From Monosporascus cannonballus (Eukaryota; Ascomycota; Sordariomycetes; Xylariales): DNA of 64,000 nucleotides. Shown here in pieces: positions 45,816-56,877 of this stretch. The position numbers and the translations under genes were made by a program. The stretch spans positions 1 through 64,000 of the forward strand of contig QJNS01000704.1 in assembly GCA_004154925.1 (NCBI GenBank), given 5' to 3'. Under the pieces are notes generated by a model that saw only the letters and a list, made by a program, of their open reading frames with translations, made no database searches and had not been told where the DNA came from. Numbering within the stretch: the first letter of the stretch is position 1; each line of letters begins with the position of its first letter.

Positions 45816-48229
45816 ATGAAGAGAGCTTCGGCTGCCGGAAAGTCTCCCGTTCAGCGGCTCCCAGTCAACCAGCGCCGGCACAAGGTCGCACCTGAAAACC
45901 GGAAGCGTGTCGCAACTGCGTAAGTCCGCAAAGCCATCAACTCCACAACGTCCAGCCCAACGGGGGCGTGCCACAAGTTAGGAATCCGGCTAACAGTTTA
46001 GCGTAGGTGTAAGTTGAGCCTCGATATTAGATCAGCCCGACTCGCGGCGACTCTTGGTTAATGCAGGACGTGATAGGTAACAATTGTAACGTAAGACGCA
46101 TCAAGTGCTCTGGCGAGAATCCCTGTCTTCAGTGTCGCAGCTCGTCAAGACTATGCGAATACCCCGTGGCCGTGGAGAAAGTTACCATTCCCCGCGCCGA
46201 GCTGGAAGAACTACAGAAGAGATGCGCGTCGCTCCAGCAGTGCTTGAAGGAGGCGACGAGAAACGGTACTTATCAACGAAAACTTGCTTCACCTCCACCC
46301 TCCGTCGCTACTGCTAGTAGCGTCAGCACTGCCAACTTGCAGAGTACAGAGACCACCGATGATGACGCGTCGGCCGATGAGGGCCGTCTGCTCCACGATC
46401 CGGATGGAACCGCCCGATATCTTGGTTCGACTTCAGGCGCCACCTTCCTAGACTCACTGAAGGGGTTCATGCGGACTGTCTTTCCTCTGGCTTGGCCCGG
46501 GGTGCAAAGTCCGGAGACGACGTTCCTGGGTTCGCTAGGCCAATATCAAACTCACGACTCGCGGCCTCTACAAAACCATGATGGCGTCGACCCAACCTAC
46601 TTACCAATGAAACAAGATATGGAGACGATGGTTGCCCAGCTGAAGTACTTCATCCAGGATGGCAATGGAGAGTATCCTTCCGGTGGCATATTCTATTGGG
46701 GAGAACTTGACCCATCAGACCTCGACAGAAACTCGGCACAGATCCTATCGAACCCCCGAATGATACGGCGTCTTGCTCTTTTCAATGCTGCGTTCGCCAT
46801 GACATGCCATCTGGAAACGCCCACAGAGGTCAGGAACAAGGGCATCCAGCTCGGCGAGCCTTACTTCATGAGGGCCAGGTTTTGGCTAGGCAATCCCTTG
46901 GATACGACAAGTTATACCATTGACCATATCCCCGTCCTGGCGATGATGTGTATATACCTGGTAGAGGTAAACAGGCGTGATACTGCATATCTATATGTCA
47001 GTATAGGAATGCATCTGGCAATCATGCGCGGAGTCCATCGGGGCCTGGGCGTAGATGAACGTGGGAAACGAGCTTTCTGGACCCTTTATGTGTTAGACAG
47101 GTGAGCATGAGCGTTGACAATTCTATGGACATCAATGCTCACACATTTATAGATGGCTGAGTTGCTTGATGGGTCGTCCTCCGACGATACAGGACGAAGC
47201 GATCCAGCTCTCACCACCAAGTGAACTCAGGTACGTCGGACGCTTTGCTGTCGTAGTCGCTCATCTATAGGCTCTGACTATTCTTAGCGGAATGCCCACA
47301 GCTATCGGGCTCAAGGCACACGTTGACCTTTCAAAAATATGCGGATACATTGTCTGTAATACGTATCGCATCGCTCCCTGGGAACCCAAGACCACCAACA
47401 CTTCTACATTTATCGAGAACACGCTCGAGCAACTAGCCGGCTGGCTAGATAATCTACCGCCTGAACTGCAAATGATCGATACCCCTACCCGGAATCATGA
47501 CAGAGCTTGCTGTGAGCTCCACATGTTCTACAATCAGGTACGTCTCCCTCTCGAAAGTGCTGTAACTATTCTGAACAACATGCCTAGTTGTTGATCTTGA
47601 CCGTCCGGCCTATCTTCTTCATGGCCGTCAAAAAGGCCGTGGCCGACCGGTTTACCGACCGCAATTGGAACCTGGAAAAGCACTCCCAACTTGCCCATAT
47701 CCGTCAGTGTATCGATGCCGCGAGGAGGAACCTCCGGCTGGGTAGGTGGATCCGTGATACGACTTTGTCCCGTAAGCTCCTTACGAGCACCCTACACAAC
47801 ATCTTCAACGCCGCCACCATACTGCTCCTCAACCAGCTGCTCTTCGATAGTTTCGACGAGCCCCGAGATGCTACCGACGTCTACTTCGCCATTGAGTGCT
47901 TCCAGGTCGAGGCGCGAGGGGAGAACAACTACGCCATAGACTGCGCTCGCGTTCTTAAGGATCTCGAGGCCCTCGTCATCCGCCTGAGGAACCAGACGCT
48001 GGAAGACCAGGTCCTGGTTCGAAGCAGTCAGCTCTCGCCACCGCAGACCCAGCTTTCGGCGACGACCGCCTACGATGTCGGTTTCATCCTGAACCCCGAG
48101 GTTCCTCCAGACATCCTGCCGAGCCAGCCTCAACTCACCCCCGGTATCAACATCGATCTGTATAATCAACTGTCCGATTGGGTGGACGCTGACGACTTTC
48201 GTCTGTACCAGGATGCGTACCTGGTTTGA
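45816..48229 (+). CDS. Zn2Cys6 transcription factor with an out-of-frame exon 1/2 junction
   Basis: Exons 3-5 are secure: 47153-47230, 47288-47537 and 47588-48229. Exon 2 ends at 47100 (donor GTGAGC). The zinc cluster starts in exon 2 with CNVRRIKCSGENPCLQC and ends RSSSRLCEYP; a heptad-like helix follows (RAELEELQKRCASLQQC). The rest carries fungal transcription-factor features (YLYVSIGMHLAIMRGVHRGL, FWTLYVLDRWLSCLMGRPP). Exon 1 is probably 45816-45919: an ATG with AAA before it opens MKRASAAGKSPVQRL and RRHKVAPENRKRVATA, the usual basic lead into a zinc cluster, and it ends at a GTAAGT donor. The best acceptor (GATAG, exon 2 from 46077) would split the first zinc-ligand Cys codon T|GT, but exon 1 ends in GC with two overhanging bases where one is needed. 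As read, the spliced message is one base out and the first cysteine is lost. It is either a recent null allele, a sequence error, or an unusual splice. Confidence 0.7.
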
Positions 48230-49700
48230 TATACTGGTGCCCAGGTTGGGTAAGCATTCTTATATATATTCTGCTGTTCGCCAGTTCTGTAGGCACAAGG
48301 TTTTCGGCGTAGGTAGTGGGGGCCGTTTCGTCATCTTACTCATCTACGTGGAGCCAACTTGGATTAGTATCACGAACCCTCGTTTGACCGTCGGCTGAAC
48401 TGCTTTTTGGACACTGGTATGTGTGGTAGCGGAGAAGCATGGCCTAGTTCACACGTACTTCGTATGTATGGCCCATTGGTTGCAATAGATATCTCACAAT
48501 GATGACTGAACGAAGTTTACTCGAAACTCCCGATCGCATATGCAGTGAGACACGGCATCTGCCCGAAGGGGAGCACATTTAAACTCGATGAATAGCCTAC
48601 TTGGGAGCATGGGTGTTGGCCGCGTCAGCATATACCGTCGTAAGGATCGCACGCCTGTGCTGTCTTACCTCCTAGCTTTCTTTGTCTTCTATACTATAGA
48701 ATGGCATTGTATACTTTCTTCGCTGCAACGAGTTGTACTTATAGCGTCTCGTGTAACTATTAGATATATTTCGGATTCAGGGGTGCTGTTGTTGGATATG
48801 GCGCTGGAGGATGATCCAGCAGGTCTCGCCAATAGGAAATAACTTCTCATAGGATGTTTAACCCGATACTGACGACAGTTGCAAAGCATAGTCTGTATGA
48901 CTGAAGGATGGGGGCCATTTTTCGGTCTGAAGGTGGCTTAATGGTACTGCCAGTTCCTTGACTGCAGGAAAGCCTGCGTCCTCATGCATCTATTTCCTCT
49001 AAATACCAGAAGCGGCGGTGAACTTCGCTCGGCTCACTCAATAGCCATGGCCTCAACCTTGAACCTCGATACATGTATCTGTAGTTCGCGCCGTAGTCAT
49101 CCAATCTAGGACTATAGACGAGGCCATATCGCGCCTAATACATACTAGCTCTACGCACCACTGGCAACCGGCTGTGTGTCGAAGGGTCTGCCTCGTTTCT
49201 ACATACACGTCACCGGTAAGGGGGAAAGCTTCCACGGCTCAATCAAGTCCATCAAGAAATCGCTCCATGCATATATGGCGTTATGAGGCCACTTTGACAA
49301 CCCGAAGCAGGAGGCCCCTGACCACTCGATGGCCGTTCCTGCTAGTCATTTAGGCCCTTTTTACAGGCCTCAGAAATGTTAGCAGAGCCTCATCCAGTAT
49401 CCTACACGCTTTCCCTACATGCTTTCCCTTGGACATTTAACAGTCGGAGCCCACCGTTGCGATACCCAGGCGATGAAAGGGGCACAATACGGAACGAAGA
49501 TAAGTTGTGCGTGCGAAAACAACTAGCCTGGGAGAAACCAGCAGTAGGTAATCCCACAAAAGGAGATCACGTTATGATCCCAGCTTTGCTTCGGTGACAG
49601 CTAACCGCCTTATGTGACTGGTGTTTAGTGAAACGTTTGCCATTTGCCATTTGCTACCGACAGACATTGTCGAAGTTCCCAGTCAGTTTCTAATTATACC
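48230..49700. other. No gene recognised
   Basis: This is the 3' side of the Zn2Cys6 gene and the promoter side of the next plus-strand zinc-finger gene. An ACTTCGTA motif occurs near 48459. No coding frame is supportable. Confidence 0.4.
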
Positions 49701-50644
49701 ATGGATAACGGAGACTCTCAAAGTGGGACAACACCCTCTCAGGGCGGTTCTTCCCATCTTGACAGTGAATCTACTGAAGAGAGTCAGTCGACAGCTTTCT
49801 TCACCGATACCCCCTTCGGCTACCAGGAAATACAGCTCGGTCATAATGGAAATCAATTAGAGGAGCAGTGGTTCTATCCCAGCAACACTGGGATGGCCTT
49901 CTCTCCCCACCTGATTCCGCAAAACCTACAACCTGGATCTGGTCAGCTTCCACACATGTTCCCGGTGCATGGTATGACGATGTCAGCAATTGGGTCAGTT
50001 GCGAATGGCTTCTACGATGGCGTGATGCCGGAGGCCCCTATAGGATTGCAACAGCACGCCCATGGCGGGCTTCTCTCTCACGGAGATGGTCCTCATTCCA
50101 TCACTTCTTCTCCCAGTTCTTGTTTCAGCGACTGGCCAGCCCTGGGCTTGAATGTGCTGCACGTCAATGCTGCGGGTGGCGACATCTCTATGTCTGACCG
50201 GCCACATATTCGGGTCGTAGCACAAGACCCTGATAGATATAGCAGCTCTGATCTCAGTGACAGGTATGTTCTGACTAGCATGGTCTGGTGTTCTGAGCAT
50301 CTAGGCTGACACTCAGTAGGCAGACGGATTGCTCCACTGAGCCAAGAGTAGAGCGCGCGTTTCAATGCAGTGAGGTGGGATGCCCACGGGCTTTCGTCTC
50401 AAGGAAGGATCTCGAGCGCCACTATTTGAGCATCCACAGCAACAACCCGCAGTACTGTTGCCGTTGCCAATATCAGACTAGGCGGAAAGACAACTTTCGA
50501 CGCCATGTCAAACGCTGTCCTAAATCAGACGGAGCGGCCTCGTTCGTCTGTTGTTGCGACCACTCAGAAACTCAGGATGGGGATCTGCTCTCGCACATTA
50601 GCCAGTGCAATTCAAAGCGCCGTGGGCGGCCACCAAAGGGATAA
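49701..50644 (+). CDS. C2H2 zinc-finger protein with C-terminal AT-hook
   Basis: Two exons (49701-50263, 50320-50644) give 295 residues. The intron is 56 nt with a GTATGT donor and a CAGTAG acceptor. I chose the ATG at 49701 because its context (ATACCATGG) is much better than the upstream ATG at 49644. The N-terminal 185 residues are Ser/Gln/Gly-rich without domains. The first finger is C-x4-C-x12-H-x4-H (CSEVGCPRAFVSRKDLERHY then LSIH). The second is a C-x2-C-x12-H-x3-C finger (CCRCQYQTRRKDNFRRHVKR then C). A third Cys cluster (FVCCCDHSETQ, ending HISQC) may be a degenerate finger. The last residues SKRRGRPPKG contain the RGRP core of an AT-hook, which binds the minor groove of AT-rich DNA. 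It is likely nuclear, a DNA-binding regulator. It is transcribed in the same direction as the Zn2Cys6 gene 1.5 kb upstream. Confidence 0.78.
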
Positions 50645-52575
50645 ATTTCGGTCATCACAGACTTAGAAAGACGTGTGGGGTATACTCTATCTGCTCCGTC
50701 CGGCGTTAGTTGTAATTCTGTAGACAAGAGAGCTGCGGCAGATGTACTTTGACCCTCTTGCGCCTCGACTTTCTGTTAATTCTGTCGTAAGTGGTCGTAG
50801 CTGAGCGACGAAAGATAGGACTCGGACCTGAAGAAGTGGAGAATGAACAGTTCCCTTCCATCCACTTGTTCCTTTCCATATATATGTATATGATCGATTG
50901 GGGATACTGTAATGAATAGATGATGGAGTCCTAGAAAGCTTGCTCACGACCAGAGTGTTAGGCGATTTTATGCCGTATGATCATGTATAAACCGCTTCAA
51001 CTGGACATAAGATGCCAAGCTTCGGAAGAGATTGCGGTAAAAAACCAACTGTTCACAAGTTGGCGAAGTGAGCCAACTTGTACCCTTCCACACGCGGGTT
51101 CAGTACCCGTGGAAACCCGCGTATTGCCTCATAACCATGCCGGTCGGCATATCACAGGACCATAAAATGGCCTCAATGTGGTAGTGCAATAGCTAGAGCG
51201 GGAGCATTTCTGCAGTTAGTCTGTGAGTTATGGTACTACGATGATGAAGACTGGCTTTGGTGCAGCAGAATGGGGCCGTAGGATACTGTCGGACATCGAT
51301 TGGGCGAGGAAAAAGGCCTCAACAAAGAGGGCCTCAGGTGGCGCACCAGAGCGGAGCATTGTGAAGTTAGGAATTGGCGTTAACGATTGACCATTGATCA
51401 GTTGCCCTTAGTACTCCTGCGCTGCGAAGTGGTGTGAATGAAAATGGTCCCAGACTAGCGAAACCAGGCAGTCTCGGGTGGGAAAAGGGCCTCAACCTTA
51501 ATGTCGTACATACAATAGAAAATAGGTCTCAGTATAGCACCGTCTCATTGGTTCACTTTCACCTTCCAGTAACCGTCGGCATTGGCCCGGTAGCCGCACG
51601 ATACCTATATTTAGGATCGTACCCCTTAACCCGCCAACCACGGTGCGCTGATCCACGTCCTTTTAGACCGACAGACAGCAAGTTAGGCTACCATCTAAGC
51701 GGGAGAAGGGCGCACTTAATAATCGATCGCATTCGCGTCTCTATCCGAATGCACCGCTAGAGAGCCTCGTCACTTACGGGCGGTGGTGCCTCAGAACTGC
51801 ACGGCAAGCAGCCCTCTATCATAAGCATCTTTGGCCCCCTGGGGAAAAACCAGTTAACTTCCGGCGGCAGTATAAGGTGCCAACACTACAGCGTATGGCC
51901 TAGTGAGTCCGTGGAAGGGTTACCGTGTGCACCAATAGTCTAGATGGCTCCCTTCGCGTGCCATATACTCGATACGGAGATCCGTATGTGCCATTATCAA
52001 CGGTCTTGAGGTGTGGTGATATATCCTATGCTCGAAACAGCGTCTGAGCCCCACATGACGTATCTCCTAAACCATGGAGTCCATCCGGTGTTGCCAAGAC
52101 TACGATTTCTGACGGCGACCTTTCGTTAGCGAAACGGGATAGCCCCGTGTCAGAGCACGGCATTCTAGGAACAGTTAATTGATGGCGACCCCCTTTCCAT
52201 TTAATAAGGGCAATGGATGGGTCTATCCGAGCTACTTGTCGATAATCTGAGCAGCGCTCGCGTTGCTGAGGCTACCTCTGTACGATATAAGCTAAGCTAA
52301 GCGCTCGTTGATAGAACGTGTAATGCATAAGCTGTAAGGGGTCTTGTAGTAGGTATTTAGCGGAAGGACTCAAATATCTGCCGATTAATATGAACCCATC
52401 ATAGGACGTCTACGATGTCTCATGTGTTAAGCTTGAAGTAGTTGTGTGGTAAATCAGAAGATTACGTTTTTGTTCCTAATCCCCAACGCCATTGTATACA
52501 TGCAACCTGTCTAATGCCCACGCTCATGCAAAACGATACCAATGTTTCCATTCCGCTCTCCTATCCAATCCCGGT
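50645..52575. other. No gene recognised
   Basis: Convergent 3' ends lie at both sides. Frames longer than 60 codons are few, and none has coding character. Confidence 0.45.
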
Positions 52576-53658
52576 CTATGCCGCTGACTGTTGAAACCGT
52601 GCCCATGCAATCTCCAACATATATCGAATATGTATGCAACCATTGACTCCACCCCACGTAGAAAAGACATGCCACAAGTTATGGCTGGAGCCGATGTAAT
52701 CGAACCTCCTCGGGAACACGCTCTCTGGGAAGTGCGTCGCGTAGATCATGGCACCGACGAACGGCGGCGCAAGCACGGGAACGCAATGGCTGTACAGCTC
52801 AACGCTCGCGTCCCACCCATGCAAGAAGGTGGAGTGCGCCATCGGGATCAGGGTCCCAGTAGCCAGCATCGAGCAGAAGTACAGCGTCCGCACCCATGTC
52901 CGACTCACGGGCAGCCAGTCGCAGTTGACGTTGAAGACGGCCTTGTTCGGACACTCGAAGATGCTCGTGAACGGCAGGACCATGCCGATCACGCACCACG
53001 CGCCGGCGACAGTGAGGTAAAAACGCAGCCACGCCGTCTCCTGGTAGAAGGCGCAGTACACGGATGCGAAGTTGAACGACGAGCACGCCAGAGAGATGGA
53101 GAGCACGTCGACCGCGACGAACGTCACGATCGCCGTCGGGCTCGACGAACACTTGGCCGAGTGCCACATGATGCTGCAGACCATGCAACCGCCGAAGCAC
53201 AGGAAGTACGTCGCGGCCATCGCGACGTCCGAGTACCCGCCGGGACCGTACCAGGTGGGTAGCGGAGATATGTACAGGGGGAATGCGAGCAAGATGATGA
53301 CTGCCGCGATCGCGTGCGTCCAAATGTTGACCGTCTCATTATGGAGACAAAACGCCGATCCAGCGGTCGCCCAGTGTGATTTCGTGAAGCGGTAGCCGTG
53401 GAGGATGAACTCGGTGATCTGCCACGGCGGAGGCAGGTCCTCGTAATCGAGCAGACCCTTGATCTCGACTTGCCTCAGAGCTCGGTCGATGGCCTCCTGG
53501 AGCTCGGGACTCGATGGATCGTACTTTCCGCCGGTCCGGTCCCCTACTTGGCTCATCGCGTCCAGCTCGGGCAGAAGGGACTTCTGCCCTTCGTCGTTGT
53601 CGCCGGATATGGAGCCATAGTTCCTCACAGAGGAGGCGAGTCCTTTCTCCTTGCTCAT
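52576..53658 (-). CDS. PAQR / haemolysin-III family seven-TM receptor (Izh/AdipoR-like)
   Basis: A single exon of 360 residues. The N-terminal 85 residues are soluble and cytosolic. The family entry motif lies at LPPPWQITEFILHGYRFTKS and continues LHNETVNIWTHAI, which is diagnostic. Seven hydrophobic segments follow. The metal-site residues of the family are present: the His in IMWHSAKCSS, the Asp in FVAVDVLSIS, and a His pair in GSSHNLWHVF preceded by FPRRFDYI. These coordinate zinc in animal adiponectin receptors, which act as ceramidases; fungal Izh relatives affect zinc and sterol homeostasis. Some residues around the first motif differ from the usual S-x3-H pattern, with WHSAKC in place of the more common WHTFSCH. 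The N-terminus is inside, opposite to G-protein-coupled receptors. No intron is needed, and the start has good context. Confidence 0.88.
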   Translation of the reverse strand: MSKEKGLASSVRNYGSISGDNDEGQKSLLPELDAMSQVGDRTGGKYDPSSPELQEAIDRALRQVEIKGLLDYEDLPPPWQITEFILHGYRFTKSHWATAGSAFCLHNETVNIWTHAIAAVIILLAFPLYISPLPTWYGPGGYSDVAMAATYFLCFGGCMVCSIMWHSAKCSSSPTAIVTFVAVDVLSISLACSSFNFASVYCAFYQETAWLRFYLTVAGAWCVIGMVLPFTSIFECPNKAVFNVNCDWLPVSRTWVRTLYFCSMLATGTLIPMAHSTFLHGWDASVELYSHCVPVLAPPFVGAMIYATHFPESVFPRRFDYIGSSHNLWHVFSTWGGVNGCIHIRYMLEIAWARFQQSAA

Positions 53659-54687
53659 AGTCTACAGTATATCGGTGCTGAAGTTGGTAACAATGGACGA
53701 ATGTGCAGCAGATCGCCGGCATAGTTGGCGGCTGCGTGATTTTCATATCTCGCATCGGGAACGGACAATATTGAAGCCCTGCGGCTCTCGGTCGGGTTGT
53801 ACTGATAAGCTGCCCCTTTTGGTTGGTCAGCGCAGCTGTAAAACTAAGGCTTAGATATCTGAACAATAGCTAGGTCTGGGCTCAAATAGAACAACCCCTA
53901 GTTGGGACTAATACAGCCACCTTCTGTGTCGCTGTATTTCCATGTATTTAAAGAGGCATCATTACCTGGTTTAATTTTTCCGGGATGTTTAGAGGTCAAC
54001 CTGCTAATATATTCTTCTTCAGTTGCAAATGCTTCAGTGCATGATGTCAGGGTCTCATAGCGGTGGGGAAGGATCAAGAAGGCCGCAGATGTCAGAACCT
54101 CAACACTCAGCCGGCCATTCCAATAACAACACAGGATTGAGGCTGCAAAGAGTGGAGTTGATTATGTGTAGTGAGAAAGTGATATTTGCTTGGCATCGTC
54201 TTGCGGTGGGAGCCGAACAACGTCATCTCGCCTAGTCCTGGCCAGTACTAAACTTATGCCACGATCGCATATCCAAACACCTACCCTGTGGCCACAGGAC
54301 AGGTACGGAGTAAGCACTCTGCCTACTCATGACCACGACCACATCCAATCACAGTACCGTTTCGATGGATGCAAGCGCGCCACGAAGACACGTCGCTTTA
54401 TTAGTGCCGTATCGATAATAGAGACGGTTATAACGACCCGTTATCACATTTACTGGCCAGGGGACGCTACAAATGGTCTGCATCTCGCATCCGCGTCTAC
54501 TTGTGGTCATGTTATTATAATCTGTGGGAGGCTTGAAGAGATATCTGCTGCTAGCTCAGCTTGTGAGAGATCAGGTTTAAGGAAATGCGTAATAGTCAAA
54601 TATAGGGAGGATAACATTATCGACTACCCTGAAGCTTTTAGGGATGTTCTTGTTTCAAATTTGCAAAGCAAGTATGCATAGAACGCT
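53659..54687. other. Intergenic between tandem minus-strand genes
   Basis: This holds the promoter of the PAQR gene on the left and the 3' region of the Nudix-IF2B gene on the right. The stretch from about 54400 to 54660 is AT-richer, consistent with a 3' UTR. A 163-codon plus-strand frame (54190-54681) lacks supporting features. Confidence 0.4.
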
Positions 54688-56333
54688 TCATAGGTGCTTG
54701 AAAAATCTGTCGACCTCGTCACCAATCCATTGCGATCTCTTGGCGATATCTTCAGGGGACCAGAGTCCTCGTTCCGTGATGTAAGCATCGATCAAGCCAG
54801 CTGGAATCCACTCGAAGTAGATGTTTTTGACCGTGACGCTTTTGCCATTGGGTTCACACTGTCCGGGATGCAGGGACGACGCGATGACCGCTTTCCCCTG
54901 CACGCCCGCGACTTCCCATGCCTCGGTCACCTCAAGGGGGTTGTTGTCCTCGACCACATGCTCATCGACGGATCCTGGGCCTGCGATTTTCTCCGTCTCG
55001 CTGAGGATGACGACCTTCGTTTTCGGCGTTACGTGTCGTGCGCTCAGAACTGTGGGCAGTGACCCGGTTTTGTTACTGACGTCGGCTTTGGAGCTTATTC
55101 GATCGGCACCTAGCAAGACGATATCTACGCCGTCGGCAGCAAGGGCTGCCGAAGAGTCAGTATAGAGCGTGATCTCCAGTCTCGTCTTTTCGTCGGCTAC
55201 TTCCAATAGCTTGGCAGCAAGACTCGCGCCTTCGCACTTGGGTCGAGATTCCAAGATGCGAAGGTCGAGAGCGACTCCGAGGGATGCAGCAGCTTCCAAT
55301 AAGCAACTAGAGATTGTGGAGCTTGAAGACATGGTCAGGATAGCAATGCCCTCCTTCGATGCTATATCCTGGTACAAGTTCTCCCGTAGATACTTAACGA
55401 AGTTATCTCGAATGCGACCGGTTGAAGCTTCTCTTTCGGCCACTTGTTCGTCAATCGCCTGGAGTATCCGGTGAATCTTCTCCGGTGGCGCGAGGCTCTG
55501 TGCGAGGACCGACTCAATGCGGTCGAGCACTGCGACGAGAGCGCTTGTGATGGCGGCACCCATACTTTCACGCCCATTCTTGCATAGATGCCATGCAGTC
55601 ATGCGAACATTCTCCCACCAAGTGTTGTCGATTGCTGAAGAGTCCATCTTGACCAACACCTCTCTCAAGGTAGATATAGCCATACCCGCCAGTTGTCGCG
55701 CACCGCTCTCATGATCATCGCGCAACCTCCGTAGACCACATGTGAGGGCCTTTCCAGCATCTGGACCCAGATCATACTCTGGCCACACCCTTCGCAAACT
55801 GTTGGTCAGCTTCGGGACACCCCCGAACTTTTCGGACTCGTTGACTTCCAAGGGGTCATGCCACTCCCATCCTTCGTGTTCCCAGTCGGTCACGATGCCT
55901 TCTTCTCCCTTTCCGCCTTCCGACTTGTCTTTAAGACGGAAAGCAAAGGGATTTATCGTCCATTCGCGATTAATCGATTCATCCACGAAAGAATATGGCT
56001 TGCCGACACGCAGCGGTTCCAGCGAGTGTAGATCCAGGTTCGTCTCCTCCTTGATCTCACGCAACGCAGTGGCTAAGGGATTGGCATCCTCTTTCTCAAC
56101 GCTTCCACTGATGGGCGCTAGCTTGTGTCTGTTCTGCGGTTCAGCGAGCGCTTACACGGAGCGGGATGAAGTGTGTTAAGTCCATACTGATATGTTCGGA
56201 CGGCGCCACTTCGCCTAAACAGCGCGACTTGTGCCATCTTCTCATCGCCATCTGGATACCGGAAGAGAAAAGAGCCGGCCACCGCCCGCTTCTTTAGCTC
56301 CTGCTTATCATTCCCATTTGGACTCGACGCCAT
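54688..56333 (-). CDS. Nudix hydrolase - IF2B-like (ribose-1,5-bisphosphate isomerase/MtnA fold) fusion
   Basis: Two exons (56333-56188, 56128-54688) give 528 residues. The intron is 59 nt, donor GTATGG, acceptor GAACAG, and it joins VRTYQ to HKLAPISGS. The N-terminal 150 residues are a Nudix domain: SFLFRYPDGDEKMAQVALFR, then the Nudix core LREIKEETNL with REIKEE at residues 72-77. The Gly/Glu spacing upstream of the core deviates slightly from the Nudix box consensus. Residues about 190-510 belong to the eIF2B-alpha/MtnA/R15P-isomerase family: RPKCEGASLA (substrate loop) and GADRISSKADVSNKTGSLP, with the conserved Asp of GAD. The family isomerises sugar phosphates or, in eIF2B subunits, binds nucleotides or sugar phosphates. 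Fungi carry such fusions, whose reaction is not settled; a pathway joining nucleotide or nucleotide-sugar hydrolysis with sugar-phosphate isomerisation is inference. Confidence 0.88.
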
Positions 56334-56877
56334 GATGGGGTTCCTGATTCCGAACCAACACTTGAACTGAATTTTACCTGTATTCAGAGAGAGCCTTGCG
56401 AGGTTGCTGCGTGTCAGGGCCAGTGAGCCGACACGATCAATAATTCCATGATACATACCATCGACCTCTCCTGAGGTTCGGCAGGTCAATTGGCCGACGT
56501 AAACATTCGATCATGATGAAGTGTGCATCGGAAGAACCAATTAATGATAGCCTAACATTGGCATCTAGACACGTTGTATCTTAGTGGGTACTTACGGATG
56601 TTGGGTTTGTAACTAGGTAGCTGCCTGCCGATGTGCCGTCGGCAGGGTTAGAGACAACTCGACGGTACCGACGTCACCTATACTCCTGCGCTAAAGCGAA
56701 TCAGGAATCACTAAGTTACCACTAAACTCCCCTTGAGTATACCTGTAAGAACTGGACTTCTTTAAAATCTTACTCTCTGGTATTGGTGCGCGTTATATGC
56801 CTCGAAGATTAACTACAGCATCTAACCAGCCTGGGTTCTCCGAGGCGCACACTCCCTCATCATTAAACCCATCTCAT
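56334..56877. other. Intergenic, promoter of the Nudix-IF2B gene and 3' end of the protease gene
   Basis: Both neighbours are on the minus strand. No gene or clear element is visible. Confidence 0.5.

Noticed and set aside
45576..45974. 132-codon minus-strand frame
   Set aside because: It overlaps the likely first exon of the Zn2Cys6 gene in antisense and has no recognisable feature.
54190..54681. 163-codon plus-strand frame
   Set aside because: It has no ATG context, splice sites or protein-like composition, and lies in the 3' flank of another gene.
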